From Burhinus oedicnemus (taxonomy: Eukaryota > Chordata > Aves > Charadriiformes > Burhinidae): DNA of 64,000 nucleotides. This document shows, in pieces, positions 26,551 to 37,900 of the stretch. Each line of letters opens with the position of its first letter. Position 1 is the first letter of the stretch. The notes beneath the pieces were generated by a model that searched no databases, was not told where the DNA came from, and was given only the letters and a program-made list of their open reading frames with translations. The stretch is taken from NCBI GenBank assembly GCA_008921705.1, contig VFFE01007506.1, positions 380,508 to 444,507 on the forward strand. Reading direction: 5' to 3'. A program made the position numbers and the translations under genes.

Positions 26551-26556
26551 TTTAAT
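26551..26556 (-). promoter_or_regulatory. NOX4: Candidate NOX4 poly(A) signal ATTAAA
   Basis: On the - strand ATTAAA lies about 260 bases after the NOX4 stop and is followed by a G-rich stretch (GCTGGGGAGGG) at the usual distance of a downstream element. A second ATTAAA at 26334-26339 (- strand) is an alternative, giving a longer UTR. The choice is an inference. Confidence 0.4.
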
Positions 26557-26814
26557 TTACAGAAAGAAATCCAAAGAATCACCGCTGCTACAAATATCGT
26601 GCGAGCGCGTTTGGGTTTGAGCATAAGCACTTATTATTTGTTGGTATACTGCTGCATCCATCATTTTCCAAAGTCTTAAATAATCATAAATAAGAAAATT
26701 TGTGCTATTCTTTGGTATATTTCTGTCTGTTTAAACCACAGCTGAACTTTTAAGTTGTACAAACAAAAAATTGCACTTTTATCTTCTAGAGAGTCTTGCT
26801 AGTCCAACAGACTT
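26557..26814 (-). other. NOX4: NOX4 3' UTR (probable)
   Basis: Non-coding sequence following the NOX4 TGA on the - strand, up to the first plausible poly(A) hexamer. It has no unusual structure by eye. The true 3' end may lie further on, near 26334 or beyond. Confidence 0.45.
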
Positions 26815-26935
26815 TCAGCTGAAGGATTCTTTATTATACTCAAACCTTGTCCCATAAGAGTTGCTGCTGTTGCTCAGTTTATGAAGTATCTTAGAGATTT
26901 TGTTTGGTCCACAACAGAAAACTCCAATGGTCTTC
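26815..26935 (-). CDS. NOX4: NOX4 terminal coding exon (C-terminus)
   Basis: The last coding exon of NADPH oxidase 4: one base completing a split codon, 39 codons and TGA. The protein begins KTIGVFCCGPNKISK and ends RFEYNKESFS. GVFCCGP is the conserved Cys-Gly-Pro loop that contacts the NADPH nicotinamide and is shared by all NOX enzymes. The Phe-Glu-x-x-Lys-Glu-x-Phe ending is the family C-terminus with the NOX4-specific final Ser-Phe-Ser. The exon starts after a TTTTTTTAACAG acceptor at 26936-26938. Human NOX4 has Ser-Leu where this bird has Lys-Ile after the Gly-Pro-Asn, a mild change outside the catalytic loop. The frame is intact and the length is as expected. Confidence 0.96.
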
Positions 26936-27869
26936 CTGTTAAAAAAACAAAGAAAAAAGTTATGACATTGCAAATAAACAGTAACTTCTAACGACAGACA
27001 GATTTGGATTCTGGCCTCACTGTATTATACATAAGCCAACTATCCATAGATTTTAAGGTGAGAACAGCTCACTAGATCATGTAGTTAGCATTACTGAAGC
27101 CACCAGATCTCTCCCAGGTTATCCCCAAAACAAGCCCTATTACTTATTTGACTAAGAAAAAAGTGCCTCATCTTAGTCTCAAGACACCAAGTGATGAAAA
27201 ATTACTACTTCCCACTCCAATTTTTTCCATGATTAATCACTTTTTTTGTTAAAAATGTGTCTCACTGTAATGACTTCATTAATGTAACTCGTGATTTACA
27301 CCGGCAGGAGATCTAGTCACTAACGGTGATTCGTTACACTAATGAAAACAGAGCACTACTAACCCATGATTATTTCTGGCAGCAGCAGAATAATTTTACC
27401 GCTTTAGTTTCACATTAGCATGCAATCTTTCCTTCAGCAGCTGTATTGGGAAGTCTTATGAAAAGCCAAACACAGAGTATGATCCTTGTTCATCATGCAC
27501 AGCTATCAGCCCCGGTTCATTAGTTAACCTGACTTTTTCACACCGCTCCACCAACAACAGCTCTTTGCTCTCTGGTCACCTTAAACACAGGCTGTAAGTC
27601 AGACTCACAGCCACACGGCATCTAAGGGCTCAGAACAGTAGCCAGGACACATCCACAACTGTGGGACTGGGGCACTCAGGATATTCATCTCCCTTTGTTT
27701 GAAAGATGAGGAGAAGGGAAAGGAAGGAGCAGGGAAAGAGGATGCGGTGCTGTCCCTTCTCTATCATGAAAAAAAAAATATTTCTTCATCCTCCTGCTGA
27801 AATTGTGCCACGACAGAGAATGATCTTAAAGACTTACTGGGACAGAGAGAGAGTATGCAAGAGGGGACA

Positions 27870-27960
27870 TGGCTCTAAGTACTGTGATCTACAGCACTCA
27901 CCAAGAGGCTGGAGATTTGAGTTCCAGTCCCTGCCTCCAGGACTACTTCAGTGCTTTATC
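27870..27960 (+). repeat. tRNA-headed SINE (MIR/CORE-SINE-like)
   Basis: CTGTGATCTACAGCACTCACC followed by AGGCTGGAGATTTGAGTTCC resembles a tRNA-derived SINE head: an A-box-like start, the 'gagcac...gag' anticodon-arm remnant and a B-box-like GAGTTCCAGTCC. It is old and diverged, and no 3' tail is identifiable. Confidence 0.45.
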
Positions 27961-28663
27961 TAGTAACTATTTAATATAAAATATCTTGGCACATGCAGGA
28001 TAATCGAATGCACAGTTTAAAGCTGCCTGTGTGTGTGTTTGGTGAGAGAAGGGAACTAACACATATAAGAAATCTTTGACGCACACTGTCAAGTGTATGT
28101 GCCTCACGTCAGGCAGCAGCTCGAATAGCCTGGCAGTGCACGCTGTACCCCTGCATAGCAACGCCGGCACGGCACAACTGAGGGATCAAACATCAAAAAG
28201 CATCACAAAGTTATGCAGGTAACAGCAACAGTGCCCTTGTGCAGGCACCTTACAACGCTGACTTTAGTTGCCTTCAATTCCATCATCTCTCACATCAATC
28301 CATGGCATATATTCATGACTGGTGGTTTTCTCACCCTCACGTATATCTATTAAACCTTCCTGTCCTGGCAGTACTCCTTTTAATGGCAAGGGGTGTTGTG
28401 TTGGTGGCTGGATTTGCAGAAATAATGAGAGCACTATTGCTCGTTGCTCTCAAATAAGATTCCTCAGCACTTGCAGAACCTGAACACAGTCTAATCTGTG
28501 CACAGTAGAGACAAAGGGTGCATGAGCTGCCAGCAAGAGCCTGTCTTCTGCTGTGTATTTAACTGAGAGAATGAATGTTGATGCTTTTTTGTCATTATTC
28601 TAATTACTACAGACAACCGATAAATAAAACCCAAAGAGTTCGTCTGTCTCTCTCCCTTTCATT

Positions 28664-28682
28664 ACATATATATATATATATA
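28664..28682. repeat. (AT)n microsatellite
   Basis: A pure alternating AT run of about 19 bases within the last NOX4 intron. Confidence 0.9.
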
Positions 28683-28774
28683 GCCCCCGAAGCACAGACA
28701 TGTCTAAGCAGCATATACTGCTAATGTATTCCCATCCCAGCAACATCCTTTCAAGGTACGCAGAATTTTTGGCT

Positions 28775-28860
28775 AGTAAACAGAATCACAGAAAGGTTAA
28801 ATGATTTGCCTAAGGTCAGACAAGAGACCTGTGGCTAACAAGGTCTCCTGAAACCCAGCA
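28775..28860 (-). repeat. MIR-like fragment
   Basis: CACAGAAAGGTTAAATGATT followed by TGCCTAAGGTCAGACAAGAG is the reverse of the MIR segment 'gtgtgaccttgggcaagttacttaacctctctg'. The agreement is good over about 45 bases and then fades. Confidence 0.55.
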
Positions 28861-29334
28861 GAGCCACCGCCCCACGCAGTGAGCCAGAGGCTCTCAGACT
28901 TCCTTCCCAGGATACCCACCATCAGCATCTATTCTGGACATCCCCCCACGTACCACTTACCTCCCCCAGTTCAGCCCCCACGTCCTCCCCCATCCACCCC
29001 CCTCCCCTTCCCTGCCTGCGGACACCCTGCCTCACTTGGCTCCTGCCCAGTTGCTGGGACACGAGCAGGCAGGAGCTTGAAAGCAGCTCCTGCAGGGAGC
29101 AGGACGCTGCTGCCCTGAGCTGATGGGCTTCCATGGCTTCTCCCTTGTTTGGGACGATGGCTGATCTTGTTGCTCAAATGAAAATAGACAGCTAGGTATT
29201 GCTGAGGCACAATGTCTGAAAATCTTTTAAATACCACTAACGTTTACAATTGGGGAAACTGTATTATAGGTCATTCTTTGTAATAATTATAAACATTAAT
29301 ATAGGATTTCAGTCATTCAGACAACTAAGGAAAT

Positions 29335-29480
29335 AACTTCTCAGTGTTCCTATGGGATAAGTAGGTCAGCACATATTCTTACATCCATTTTATGAACAGC
29401 AGGAGGTGAGGGAGAGGTGAAATACTTTGCTACCAAAAGAGGACAGAGTCAGGACTCGAAATGTTCCAGTTTTAAATCCC
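29335..29480 (-). repeat. MIR-like fragment
   Basis: Over about 145 bases the order of blocks matches reverse-oriented MIR: CTATGGGATAAGTAGGT, CATCCATTTTATGAACAGCA, GGTGAAATACTTTGC, GACAGAGTCAGGACTCGAA. This is the longest MIR-like copy in the window and includes the B-box-like end. Confidence 0.55.
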
Positions 29481-30180
29481 GTATTCATTCCTAGAAAGAG
29501 ATCTCTCCTTTACAGTGCACAAAGAAATGTATCACGGTGCTCCATGCCTTCCTCCCCTACAGATATTCATGTCTTTTTCTAGGTCAGACTCCATCTGGAA
29601 AAATGCACGCATCCATTTGAACTAAACAAAACTGAGGAAGCGTGGCAGCCAAGGCATGGCGTAAGCTTCTCATCCAGGAGACAACTGAACAGGAACAAGG
29701 TTGCTGCTCTGTCCCCAAAAAGAGAGCGTGAAAAACAAGACAAATAATTTATTATATAAACTGTCCCAATGCACATCCTTGGCACTGCGGGTGTCATATA
29801 AAATATCAACAGTAGATGGCACGCGTCTGCTCCTCTTAGTCCAGAAGAAAGAATTAGGAACCTGAGCCTGGGTTGTCCCATGTCACGCTCTGAAGGTCTG
29901 GCAAAGCTCAGACACTTACAAATGCACTTTGCTTATTTGGGACCCAAACACCAACAACAGCAACAATTCACAAACCACAAACCAATCAGATGGCTAAACC
30001 GACGAGAGCTTTGCCAGCTGCATGTTTATTTATGCGCAGCTTTTACTAAAATCATAAGATAAAAAGTGGAAAAAATCTTGGCTGCCCATAAACAAGCCCA
30101 AGGGGATGATTGCAAATACATGTGAAAGCCTGAACACTGGCACCAGGCACCAGATGTTGGAAATAACTTGGTTGCCCTGC

Positions 30181-30240
30181 CTTTTTTTTTTTTTCTTTCT
30201 GTTTTGTTTGTTGTTTTGTGGGGGTTTTTTTGTGTCTGCA
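30181..30240. repeat. T-rich / GT-rich low-complexity tract
   Basis: A run of 14 or so T followed by TTTG repeats and a G6T7-type stretch. Simple low-complexity sequence within the intron. Confidence 0.85.
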
Positions 30241-32027
30241 TATTGCAGCAGGGTCATTTAGGTAGAAAGTTAATGAGAAATAAGAACTGAAATGGAGTTA
30301 GTAGGAGACCAGCAAATTGGACTACAGAGGAAAATGGAAGTTCCCATCTCATCCAGGAAAACAGGGAGAATATTTACCCACAAGAGGCAAGTTTCTGTGG
30401 GATAGCTGAGTTACAGGTTGCACTACTGTCTATCATGTTACACGTAACTACGTCTACAGATACAGACCTATATCCATAAACCCTGCTAAAGGGGTGACAA
30501 AGGGTGAGGAAGCCAACATTTTAGCAAGTTGCAGGACAATCAAAAGAGTCAGAACAGTATTTAGGTACTAAAAGACACCTGGTTTGGAAATGGTGGCACA
30601 ATTTAAAGACCTGATGTGGAAATGCAGAGGAAATGGTACTTGAAGTCTAATTAGGAGTAATGCAATGGAAAGCACAAAAGAAAACCAAGTATGAGTACCA
30701 CTAATAGCTTCATCTATATGATGGGCTTACTGCCTTGCAAGGAAGTGGCAGAAACCTCATCATTTTCATCTTTTAAAACTGCATTCGCACAGTTAAACAA
30801 AAAAGACATTAGAATGGAGCATAAAAGGTCAGCACCCCTCTATGCAGAGGACTCTGAGTCAGAGTCAACTTGCTTCTCTGACCTATTTCCCTTTCTTTCC
30901 CATGGTTCTTTACTACAAAACCCTTCTCTAAGTGATACTCATTTGCACCGTGTAAGAATCCTACTGGGGATGTCCCTCTGTAGCAGCCTTTGGGGCATCC
31001 TGGCAAGGGACCCTCTCCACAACATCCTGTAGGACCTGAATCCAAGACACATTGTCAGCAGCTTATACTGCCCACAGTGATACATACTGGCGCTCAATAT
31101 TTCTCAAGAGCCAGGGCTCGGTATCCCCTGGTCACATCCAGCCTCAGAAGAGAAGAGTCAATAAGCCACGGGCAGATGTTCATTTTGGAAGTGCAACAGA
31201 GGACAAAAAGTTATTGAGGGAAAGTTCTGCAGGGGAATGTGCGAGCAACTCAACCTGGTGCACCCAGATTACTATCAACAGCTACTGAGGGTGGTTTGCT
31301 ACCACCCTGCTGACTTTGCCAAAAGTGAAATAGGGAAGATTCACACAATCCCTTCTACCAGATTGGCTTTTCAGGCAGAAAACTGCCAGTGGAGTGTAAA
31401 ATACTCAAATCAACAAAGCTGGATCTGGACAAAGACATTCCATAGTCTAATTGCATGTCTACTCTGGTTTACAACTGTCTTGTTTCAGACCATAATATGT
31501 TTGCCTAGCACAGTAAAAAGGCATTGCCAGGTCTTAACAAAGAATAAAAAAGTGCCAGGAATCTCCAAAGACAATATATCCTCTGAATAAAAACAATACA
31601 GGACAGTCAGATTCTTCCTCGTGCATTCAGTTTGTAAATCAGCACTATAAATCATGAAAATTATAGAAGTCAACAATTTAAAAAAACGCAAGTTTATAAA
31701 ACCAGCATATGTTGCAAGCAAGATATTGCCATGGACAAAGACATATGCAATCTCTGTGCAGTGAGATGGAAATCTATTACTTTTATTTTCTGGGCCACTG
31801 AACATCCTAGCTGCATTGAAAAGATGAACTGTTCTGAGTGTAAAAAAAAATGTTTCCATTTGTACAGGCTATCTCTCATAGCAAAATACTAGCTAATTAC
31901 AACATCAGTAGCTTAAACATTACACTCTACAATAAAACCCAAAAATATTTTCATACAAACATAGTTTGAAACAGATAATATCCCCACCCTTCAAATTGTG
32001 GCATCCTTCAAGCGGCCTGGTACTTAC

Positions 32028-32128
32028 CGCCTGTTACACTTTGCTATTTCATCAAAAAGGAGTTTCCACCGGGGTCGTCCAATCAAAAGCCTTGAGTTTA
32101 AAGCTTTATATTTTTCACCAATTATTTT
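32028..32128 (-). CDS. NOX4: NOX4 penultimate coding exon
   Basis: The exon holds 33 full codons plus two bases. The protein starts KIIGEKYKALNSRLL, continues IGRPRWKLLFDEIAKCNR and ends in a split Arg codon (CG|G). It forms part of the NADPH-binding lobe in NOX4, and the IGRPRW segment, conserved in NOX enzymes, lies in this strand-helix unit. It starts after TTTTCTTGCAG and ends at CG|GTAAGT. Human NOX4 as I recall it reads Asn-Arg-Gly-Lys across this junction, whereas this sequence gives Asn-Arg-Arg-Lys. His to Lys, Phe to Leu and Tyr to Cys are further single changes. Length and phase fit the neighbouring exons exactly. Confidence 0.96.
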
Positions 32129-34174
32129 CTGCAAGAAAACAAAAAATTCCATTCTGCTTGATTTGCAAATTGCCTCATATCACCCAGGGCTCCCATTTCT
32201 GACACTGGCTGACTTACCGTATCGCTGAGGTGTAAAACCTGAGCACAAGTATCAGACAGTTGTGATTAAAACTGCAGCCATTTCATGCACTAATACCTCT
32301 GCTCACTGCCTTTTCAATGGCTCTCCTTGGTGTTCGTTACACATTGTTCCTCATGCAGCTGCTCATTAATCTCCCCATTACTTTTAAACCAATTTGTTTA
32401 AGCCATAAAACAATAACCACGCTCCTATTATTCATTCTCTCATTGGCTTTTAATGCTAAGTTGGAAAAAACACTGCTGATGCAAAAAATCGTATTTCTGT
32501 CTGAAGTCTTTTCTTTAACTTTGTACAAGTAACTATTAAGAAGACTAGGTCTGAAAAAGTAACAAGGGAAATCTTACATTTCTCCCTGAGAGTAGTTTGC
32601 CAGCTGTTTGGAGCTGCCTTACCAGCAGAAAGCAGCCAAAACTGCTCCCCCGGTGGATCCCAACCCATTCCAGCAACGCTAACTCACCAGCATTTTGATA
32701 AGGTCAAATTGCAGGGCATTCCCTTTCTTTAGTTTTCTGTTCTAATGCGATAGAAAGGCAGAGGGAAATTACATCTTGCCTGGGCTCCCACCTTCACTCC
32801 ACTGCTGAACGACCTGAAACAGTGCTCCTACCAATGCAAACACAGGGTCTTGGCCAACTCATCCTCCACTGGCCTTTTATATTCAAGGGGCTTTTGCTGA
32901 AGGCTGGGCTTGACTCCCTGTTGTCACACAGGCATGCTACTCCTGAACAAAGGGAGCACGAAGCAAAACCGCCCTAATTTTGGTAGTAGTCAGCACTTTG
33001 GACTAACATCAGTGCACACATAAGCTGCACAGCAACGGAGAGTCGAGTTGAACTCCCCCTTGAGAAATCATGAGCAGCATTATGGTTCATACCGGTTTTG
33101 TTCAATAGCCACAAAAGAAAAGTGACTTTAAAGAAAGACTTAAAACAAAGTTGACTTAAATTCGGTAGCTGCTTGATACACAATATTAGAAGACTTGCTT
33201 TGAATTGTCTATAATTACACTCTTGCTGTTTCACTGCAATGCAGTCCTGCTTTGGGTTTTAATTTTAACCTAGCAATTACACAACAGGTTCACTTTCAAG
33301 CACCCCATTCCAATCGACATATGTCGTGCAGGCATTAAATCTGTAGAGCACTGTTCATAACTGCTGTAGCTATCAGATAATTTAGACTACTGCTTAGTGG
33401 TCCTACTTGAGCCGTGAATGCTATGCTATCTCCACCTGATACCACGCAGATCAAAATCCTTTGGGCATGGTTTCTCACTGCATTTCATATTTCGTAGGAA
33501 TTGTTAGGCTTGGTTCTGGACCTGCTGCAGTCAATGGAAAGCTTCCAGATGCAGCAGGGTAAAGAATCAGGCCTGGGCTCATGTGCTAAGTAATGTAAAA
33601 TGAAGATCGTAAGCGTAAATAGCTACTCTTCTGCCAAGAGTTGCAGAATTAGCCCAGCTTTGAGGTTGGTAATATATGACAATTGCCAGTTCAGTATAAT
33701 TTCCAATCTCATACATCAAGAAATTTGTGACTTTTGTCTGTATTTGAGGCAAAAAAATCCAAAGCTTTTAAAAATAGCAAGTTTCTCTCAAAATATTTAT
33801 TTCAAAAGATTTGAACTTGCAGGCTCCTAGGACTATTCTGTTTTGATTCTTATCCCAGAAATGATGCAGATTTCCCATCAAACACCACCAACTGTCTGGT
33901 CCGTGGCCTGGCCTGGAAGGACCTCATTCCTAGAAAAGGAAGATATGGATTTTTGCCCACACCTAATCAAGTTAAGGCTTCTAGACTAGACTCTCATAAT
34001 GCTGTGGGGATGGACTTGCTCTCTTGCTCTAGCAATGAATCAGTCACTTGAGTTTATGGCCTCATTTCCTGTTTTTACCATCTGCAGTAATTCCATTTTG
34101 CCTTTGACTGACAGTTCGCATTGTCTACTACCCCAAGGTCTAGTTCGGTTTACAAACAGCATTTAGCCACATAC
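32129..34174 (-). other. NOX4: NOX4 intron (2046 bp)
   Basis: The donor is CAG|GTATG after base 34175 and the acceptor is CTTGCAG before 32128. A fragment near 33518-33575 contains the CAGTCAATGG...AATCAGGCCTGG motif pair known from an old amniote interspersed repeat. Otherwise it is featureless AT-rich intron. Confidence 0.85.
33518..33575 (+). repeat. Old amniote interspersed repeat fragment
   Basis: CTGCAGTCAATGG and AGAATCAGGCCTGG are spaced as in a reptile/bird dispersed repeat whose hallmark is 'gaagtcaatggga...ggatcaggccc'. Similar CATTGACTTCAGTAGG and GAAGTCAATGAAGG pieces occur near 43735 and 61640. The family name is not known to me. Confidence 0.35.
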
Positions 34175-34243
34175 CTGTATTCCATCTGTTTGACTGAGGT
34201 ACAGCTGGATGTTTATATAGTCTGGTCGATTCTCCTGCCAAAG
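34175..34243 (-). CDS. NOX4: NOX4 coding exon (69 bp)
   Basis: A symmetrical phase-0 exon of 23 codons, beginning LWQENRPDYINIQLYLSQTD and ending Gly-Ile-Gln. It corresponds to the human segment Phe-Trp-Gln-Glu-Asn...Gly-Ile-Gln, with Phe to Leu and Val to Ile only. The segment is a beta strand and loop in the NADPH-binding lobe. The acceptor is CATCCTCCCAG and the donor CAG|GTATGT. Because both ends are in phase 0, skipping this exon would keep the reading frame. Confidence 0.95.
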
Positions 34244-34827
34244 CTGGGAGGATGATAGAAACGGCTAGTGAAAAAAATATCCTTTCTCTTAACGTAAGGG
34301 TAAAGTCTCTTGTGCCTACTACCCTGAGAGACTTGGGTTTCAGCATCAGTGAAGTAAGCTTTTTAACAAAGAAGATACGCTTGCACAGCACCCCTTTGTG
34401 CACTCCAGAATGTTGCACATCATGCTGTGTACAAAGTATTACTTCAGGAACCTACACTGATCTTAAAATCTACCTGAAATTGTAAATCCCCCTCCCTTCT
34501 CAATCTATCTACCAGCCAAATGGCTAAGGGCCACTCAGACTCCCCAGTCTGCACGTTCTTCTTCCATCTCAGAAATTTCACAGGTAAGTGTCCAGACTAC
34601 TGGCACGTGGCAACACTGCGCAATGAAATACTGGTGACGGATACTCAAACTGGTTTGTGCAGCTCCAAGAATAAATGGAGTCTGGGTCCGGTAGCCCAAG
34701 CAGAAGTACGGCTGGAGCTTGCTTGTTTCGAGCAAGGCTGCCTTTCTCTATAGCATGCCTGTTGTGTGGTGTGGACATACCCTACATTTGTGAAGTTGTC
34801 CGTACCCCTCCAAGCCGCCCCCATTAC
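34244..34827 (-). other. NOX4: NOX4 short intron (584 bp)
   Basis: The shortest intron in the window, with donor AAG|GTAATGG and acceptor CCTCCCAG. Reading through the donor gives an open extension of the upstream exon on the - strand, but the protein loses all NOX similarity at exactly the splice site. Confidence 0.88.
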
Positions 34828-34936
34828 CTTGTTACGCAACGTACAGAGCAGGTCTGCAAACCAGCGGAAAGACTCAATGTCCCTGCACACCCAAATGAAG
34901 TACAGTCTTCTGAGCTTGTAGCTTTTCCAGCCGTCA
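34828..34936 (-). CDS. NOX4: NOX4 coding exon (NADPH-lobe helix)
   Basis: One base completing a split Leu codon, then 36 codons: DGWKSYKLRRLYFIWVCRDI followed by ESFRWFADLLCTLRNK. The LRRLYFIWVCR strand and the following SFRWFADLL helix are strongly conserved across NOX enzymes and form part of the NADPH-binding fold. Compared with human NOX4 the changes are few (Asp to Gly, Pro to Ser, Gln to Glu, Met to Thr, His to Arg). The acceptor is ATTTTCAAG, with A before AG and so weaker than most, and the donor is AAG|GTAATG. Length and phase match the flanking exons. Confidence 0.96.
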
Positions 34937-37900
34937 CTTGAAAATAAAATGTTTGGGTAATTAACAATTATAATTTTAAAAGGAAACATTAGTTTCATTA
35001 GTGGAAACGTGAATTTCCATTAGAAGCTAACTGCTAAGTTGTTTTTCATCCTGTGATACATCAGACACTGAAATGACCAATGCAGCCCATTAGGATGATC
35101 CCGAGTATATTAAATCTCTAGCACAGAGCTAACACCCTTCACAGATACTGTTTCCCCATTAGGAAGTTGTCAGCTATACAGATGATTTGGGCAGCAAATA
35201 TGGATTCATGCATCATCCTCAAACTTCTATTTCAAAGCAAAGCAGACATTCTAAGTTCAAGTGTACTATGTCAATTCTTTATTAGGTTTATAAAGCGACC
35301 CATGAGAGGAAAATATTGACAAATGCAATAATGTCAGGACTTAATTCTGCCTTTATATGTGAAAGGCTCTGGTTGATTATAATTAATACTCTAGCAAAAT
35401 CACAAAGACCCAATCAAATCAGAGCTCCATTGTGTTAGGGAACTGGGTGATATATTACAGTCCTCAAAAAATGCCGGTGGGGAAAGTGCAGTCATGGGCA
35501 GATTCTGATGTTGCATTTAGAAAAACAGGACTCTCGAGTCAAATTTCTAATGCAAATAAAACACAAATATAGCACAAAGGAAGGACTGGAATGAACTGGG
35601 AAAGAAAATGGAAGTGAAAAAAATCTTGATGATTTATGGGTTCAAACAAAGCACAAATATCCATGAAGTATCTTCTTAGTTAGCCAATGCTGTTTTCTGG
35701 TGTTCTGATCACTGAAACAGCCAGTGTGCAGACTGTTTCCTCCTTTTCCTCCTAAAATAATTTTCAGATAGACAAGGCCATAGCCTGTCAACTTCAAACA
35801 CTAGTTCCAGGAGCCAACCCCAGTTGAAAAGTTTCACAATACATCTCACCATATCCATTGTGCATTATTTCAAATGCCAGGTTTGCTGGCATATCCACCA
35901 AACATCTGCCTAAGTGATGACTCCAGCCACTGTCTTACCTCCCAATACCCCTAACCTCCACTGTAAGCCCAAGGAACAAGGATGGAGACATTCTCAGCAG
36001 CAGGAAGGGGCTCAGAACTCACCTTTCATGTAAACTCCCCGCAGAGGGAAAAAACGTGCTTTAAGACTGGAGAGTATAGTGCCTTTCAAGTCCTGATTTC
36101 AGTTTTTTTATTTGTAAACTGTTGACCTGCAGAGCAGGATTTCCTCCATCTTTTTCTGACTGCCTATAGCAAGACAAGCCCTTAGGAAGGGTCACAGTCT
36201 GGTCAGATGTGACAAGATAACTATAAGCAGTAGCAAGGAAAATAAGTGCCTTTCACCATAAAAAAAGCATAAAAGAAGGGAAAAATGCAAGGCATTTCGT
36301 ATTGAACTGCTCTAGCTCAGTAACAAAACACCTCTCAGTGATGAAACGTTGCAGCTGGACAAAGAGGCTGGACTGCAAGACTTCATGAAACAAGTCAAGC
36401 ATAGATTTAAAACAGCACCTCAGACGCACGTGCCTGGGTCTACCTCCAGCAGAATATATTATGCAATAGAGGTGCAATCCCTCATTACAACCAAATCCAC
36501 ATGTATATAACACTTCTTGTGTGTTCCTATGTTACCACTGCCCATAATAACAGCCATTATTTACAGACCATTCTGCATGAAAGCCACTAGCTTTCCTTAA
36601 TGTAAGTTCTATTTTCTTAAAAACAGGGCATAGGCTTCAACAGTTAAGTGGAGGGAAGGGCAGGAGCAGGAATTAAATTGTGTACACACAACAGGAACAC
36701 AACTGAGGAGGAACCAAATGACTACGTCGACAGGCTTCTGATCTCCCCCAGACCTGCGTGTCCTTCACGCAATGGGACTGGCCCTGCTTCTCTGCAGGCA
36801 TCATAAGGCAGTTTGCATGTTCACACCAGCCAACTTCTGCTTCTAAGCCAGGGCAAAGACAACAAGCAGATCATTCACTATACAACTGCTTTGTTGATGT
36901 TTAAATACTGAGAAGGAAAGCAGGCTTAGGCTGCTACTTTTTACTAGAATCACAGAATGATTCCTCTGTATAAAGTTACAGTGCTCAACGGGAAGCTTGG
37001 CTACAAAGGCAGGTTGTAGGATTGGCTGCTTGGAAGTCCTTTTATGGCTTTATCCAGATAAATGGACATTGCAAAAACTTTTGGACACTAACCTGCTATG
37101 CCAATGTCTGTGCAAGTTCCTACAGCCTCTGATAACACGCTGGTAGAGGCAAACATCTCATTACCTGCTGTTGGCCCATCATTGTCACCTGTGACATTTT
37201 TGCTAAGCACTGTCAAGGATAATCCATCACGAGGAAAATGATCATCTTATCCACCTGGGCCCCAGGCCGTCAGCAAAAATGTACCCTGTTTTTGAGAGGA
37301 TGATCAATATGCTCTCAGAAAACAAAATGAGGGAGCCCAAGACGGTCCTCAAGGGCTGCAGCACTATGAGACACGTGGGGCTGATAATTTTCAGAAGCGC
37401 TCAGCACTGTCAGGTCCAGCCCGGATCAAGGACAGGGAAACGTGCGTAGCATCTAAATTCTAGGCTTTAACTTCACTTCGGAGTTAGAGCTGGCTATTGG
37501 CATGTTCATCTTGGAACAAATGCTTCAGTTGTGCATTGTAAAACTCTCCCAAAGCCAGCTAGCCTTTCAGGACTTCAGGGAAGGTTTGCTGCTTTGGTTA
37601 GCCGTTTATACAGTGCCTATGAAACAAGGGTGCTTAACCTGTAACTGAGGCTCTCAGCCAATAATCTAGCAAAAAAAAAATCAATAGCAATCATAAAAGC
37701 AAGCCTATTTCACACAGTGTAAGATTTGGTGGGAACCATGTTGCCAATGTGAAAGAAGAGGTGAAAGGTTTGGTCTAAATAGAATGTCAAAGGATTTAAA
37801 TTAAAATTAAAAAAAAAAAAAGAGAGCAACAAGAAAAAAGAAGTAAAGAAAAAGGCATACCTAAAATTTAAACTTTTCAAATGGAATTAAACACCCAAAT

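Larger units (their letters stand above)
26936..32027 (-). other. NOX4: NOX4 last intron (5092 bp)
   Basis: The intron is bounded by GTAAGT after base 32028 and by AACAG before 26935 on the - strand. It holds an (AT)n tract at 28664-28682, tRNA-headed or MIR-like SINE fragments (27870-27960, 28775-28860, 29335-29480), a GC-rich C-run segment at 28960-29010 and a T-rich/GT-rich tract at 30181-30240. I see no exon of another gene. Confidence 0.85.

Noticed and set aside
27870..28300. tRNA gene suggested by the box-like SINE head
   Set aside because: The cloverleaf cannot be completed (no matching acceptor stem), so it is a tRNA-derived SINE relic.
34244..34827. Open read-through of the NOX4 exon into the 584-bp intron as a retained-intron isoform
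   Set aside because: The frame stays open only by chance after the donor. Similarity to NOX4 stops exactly at the GT and resumes at the next exon.
36951..36972. AGAATCACAGAATGATTCC as another CR1 tail
   Set aside because: It is not followed by the GGTTGGAAAAGACC 3' UTR sequence that all real copies have.
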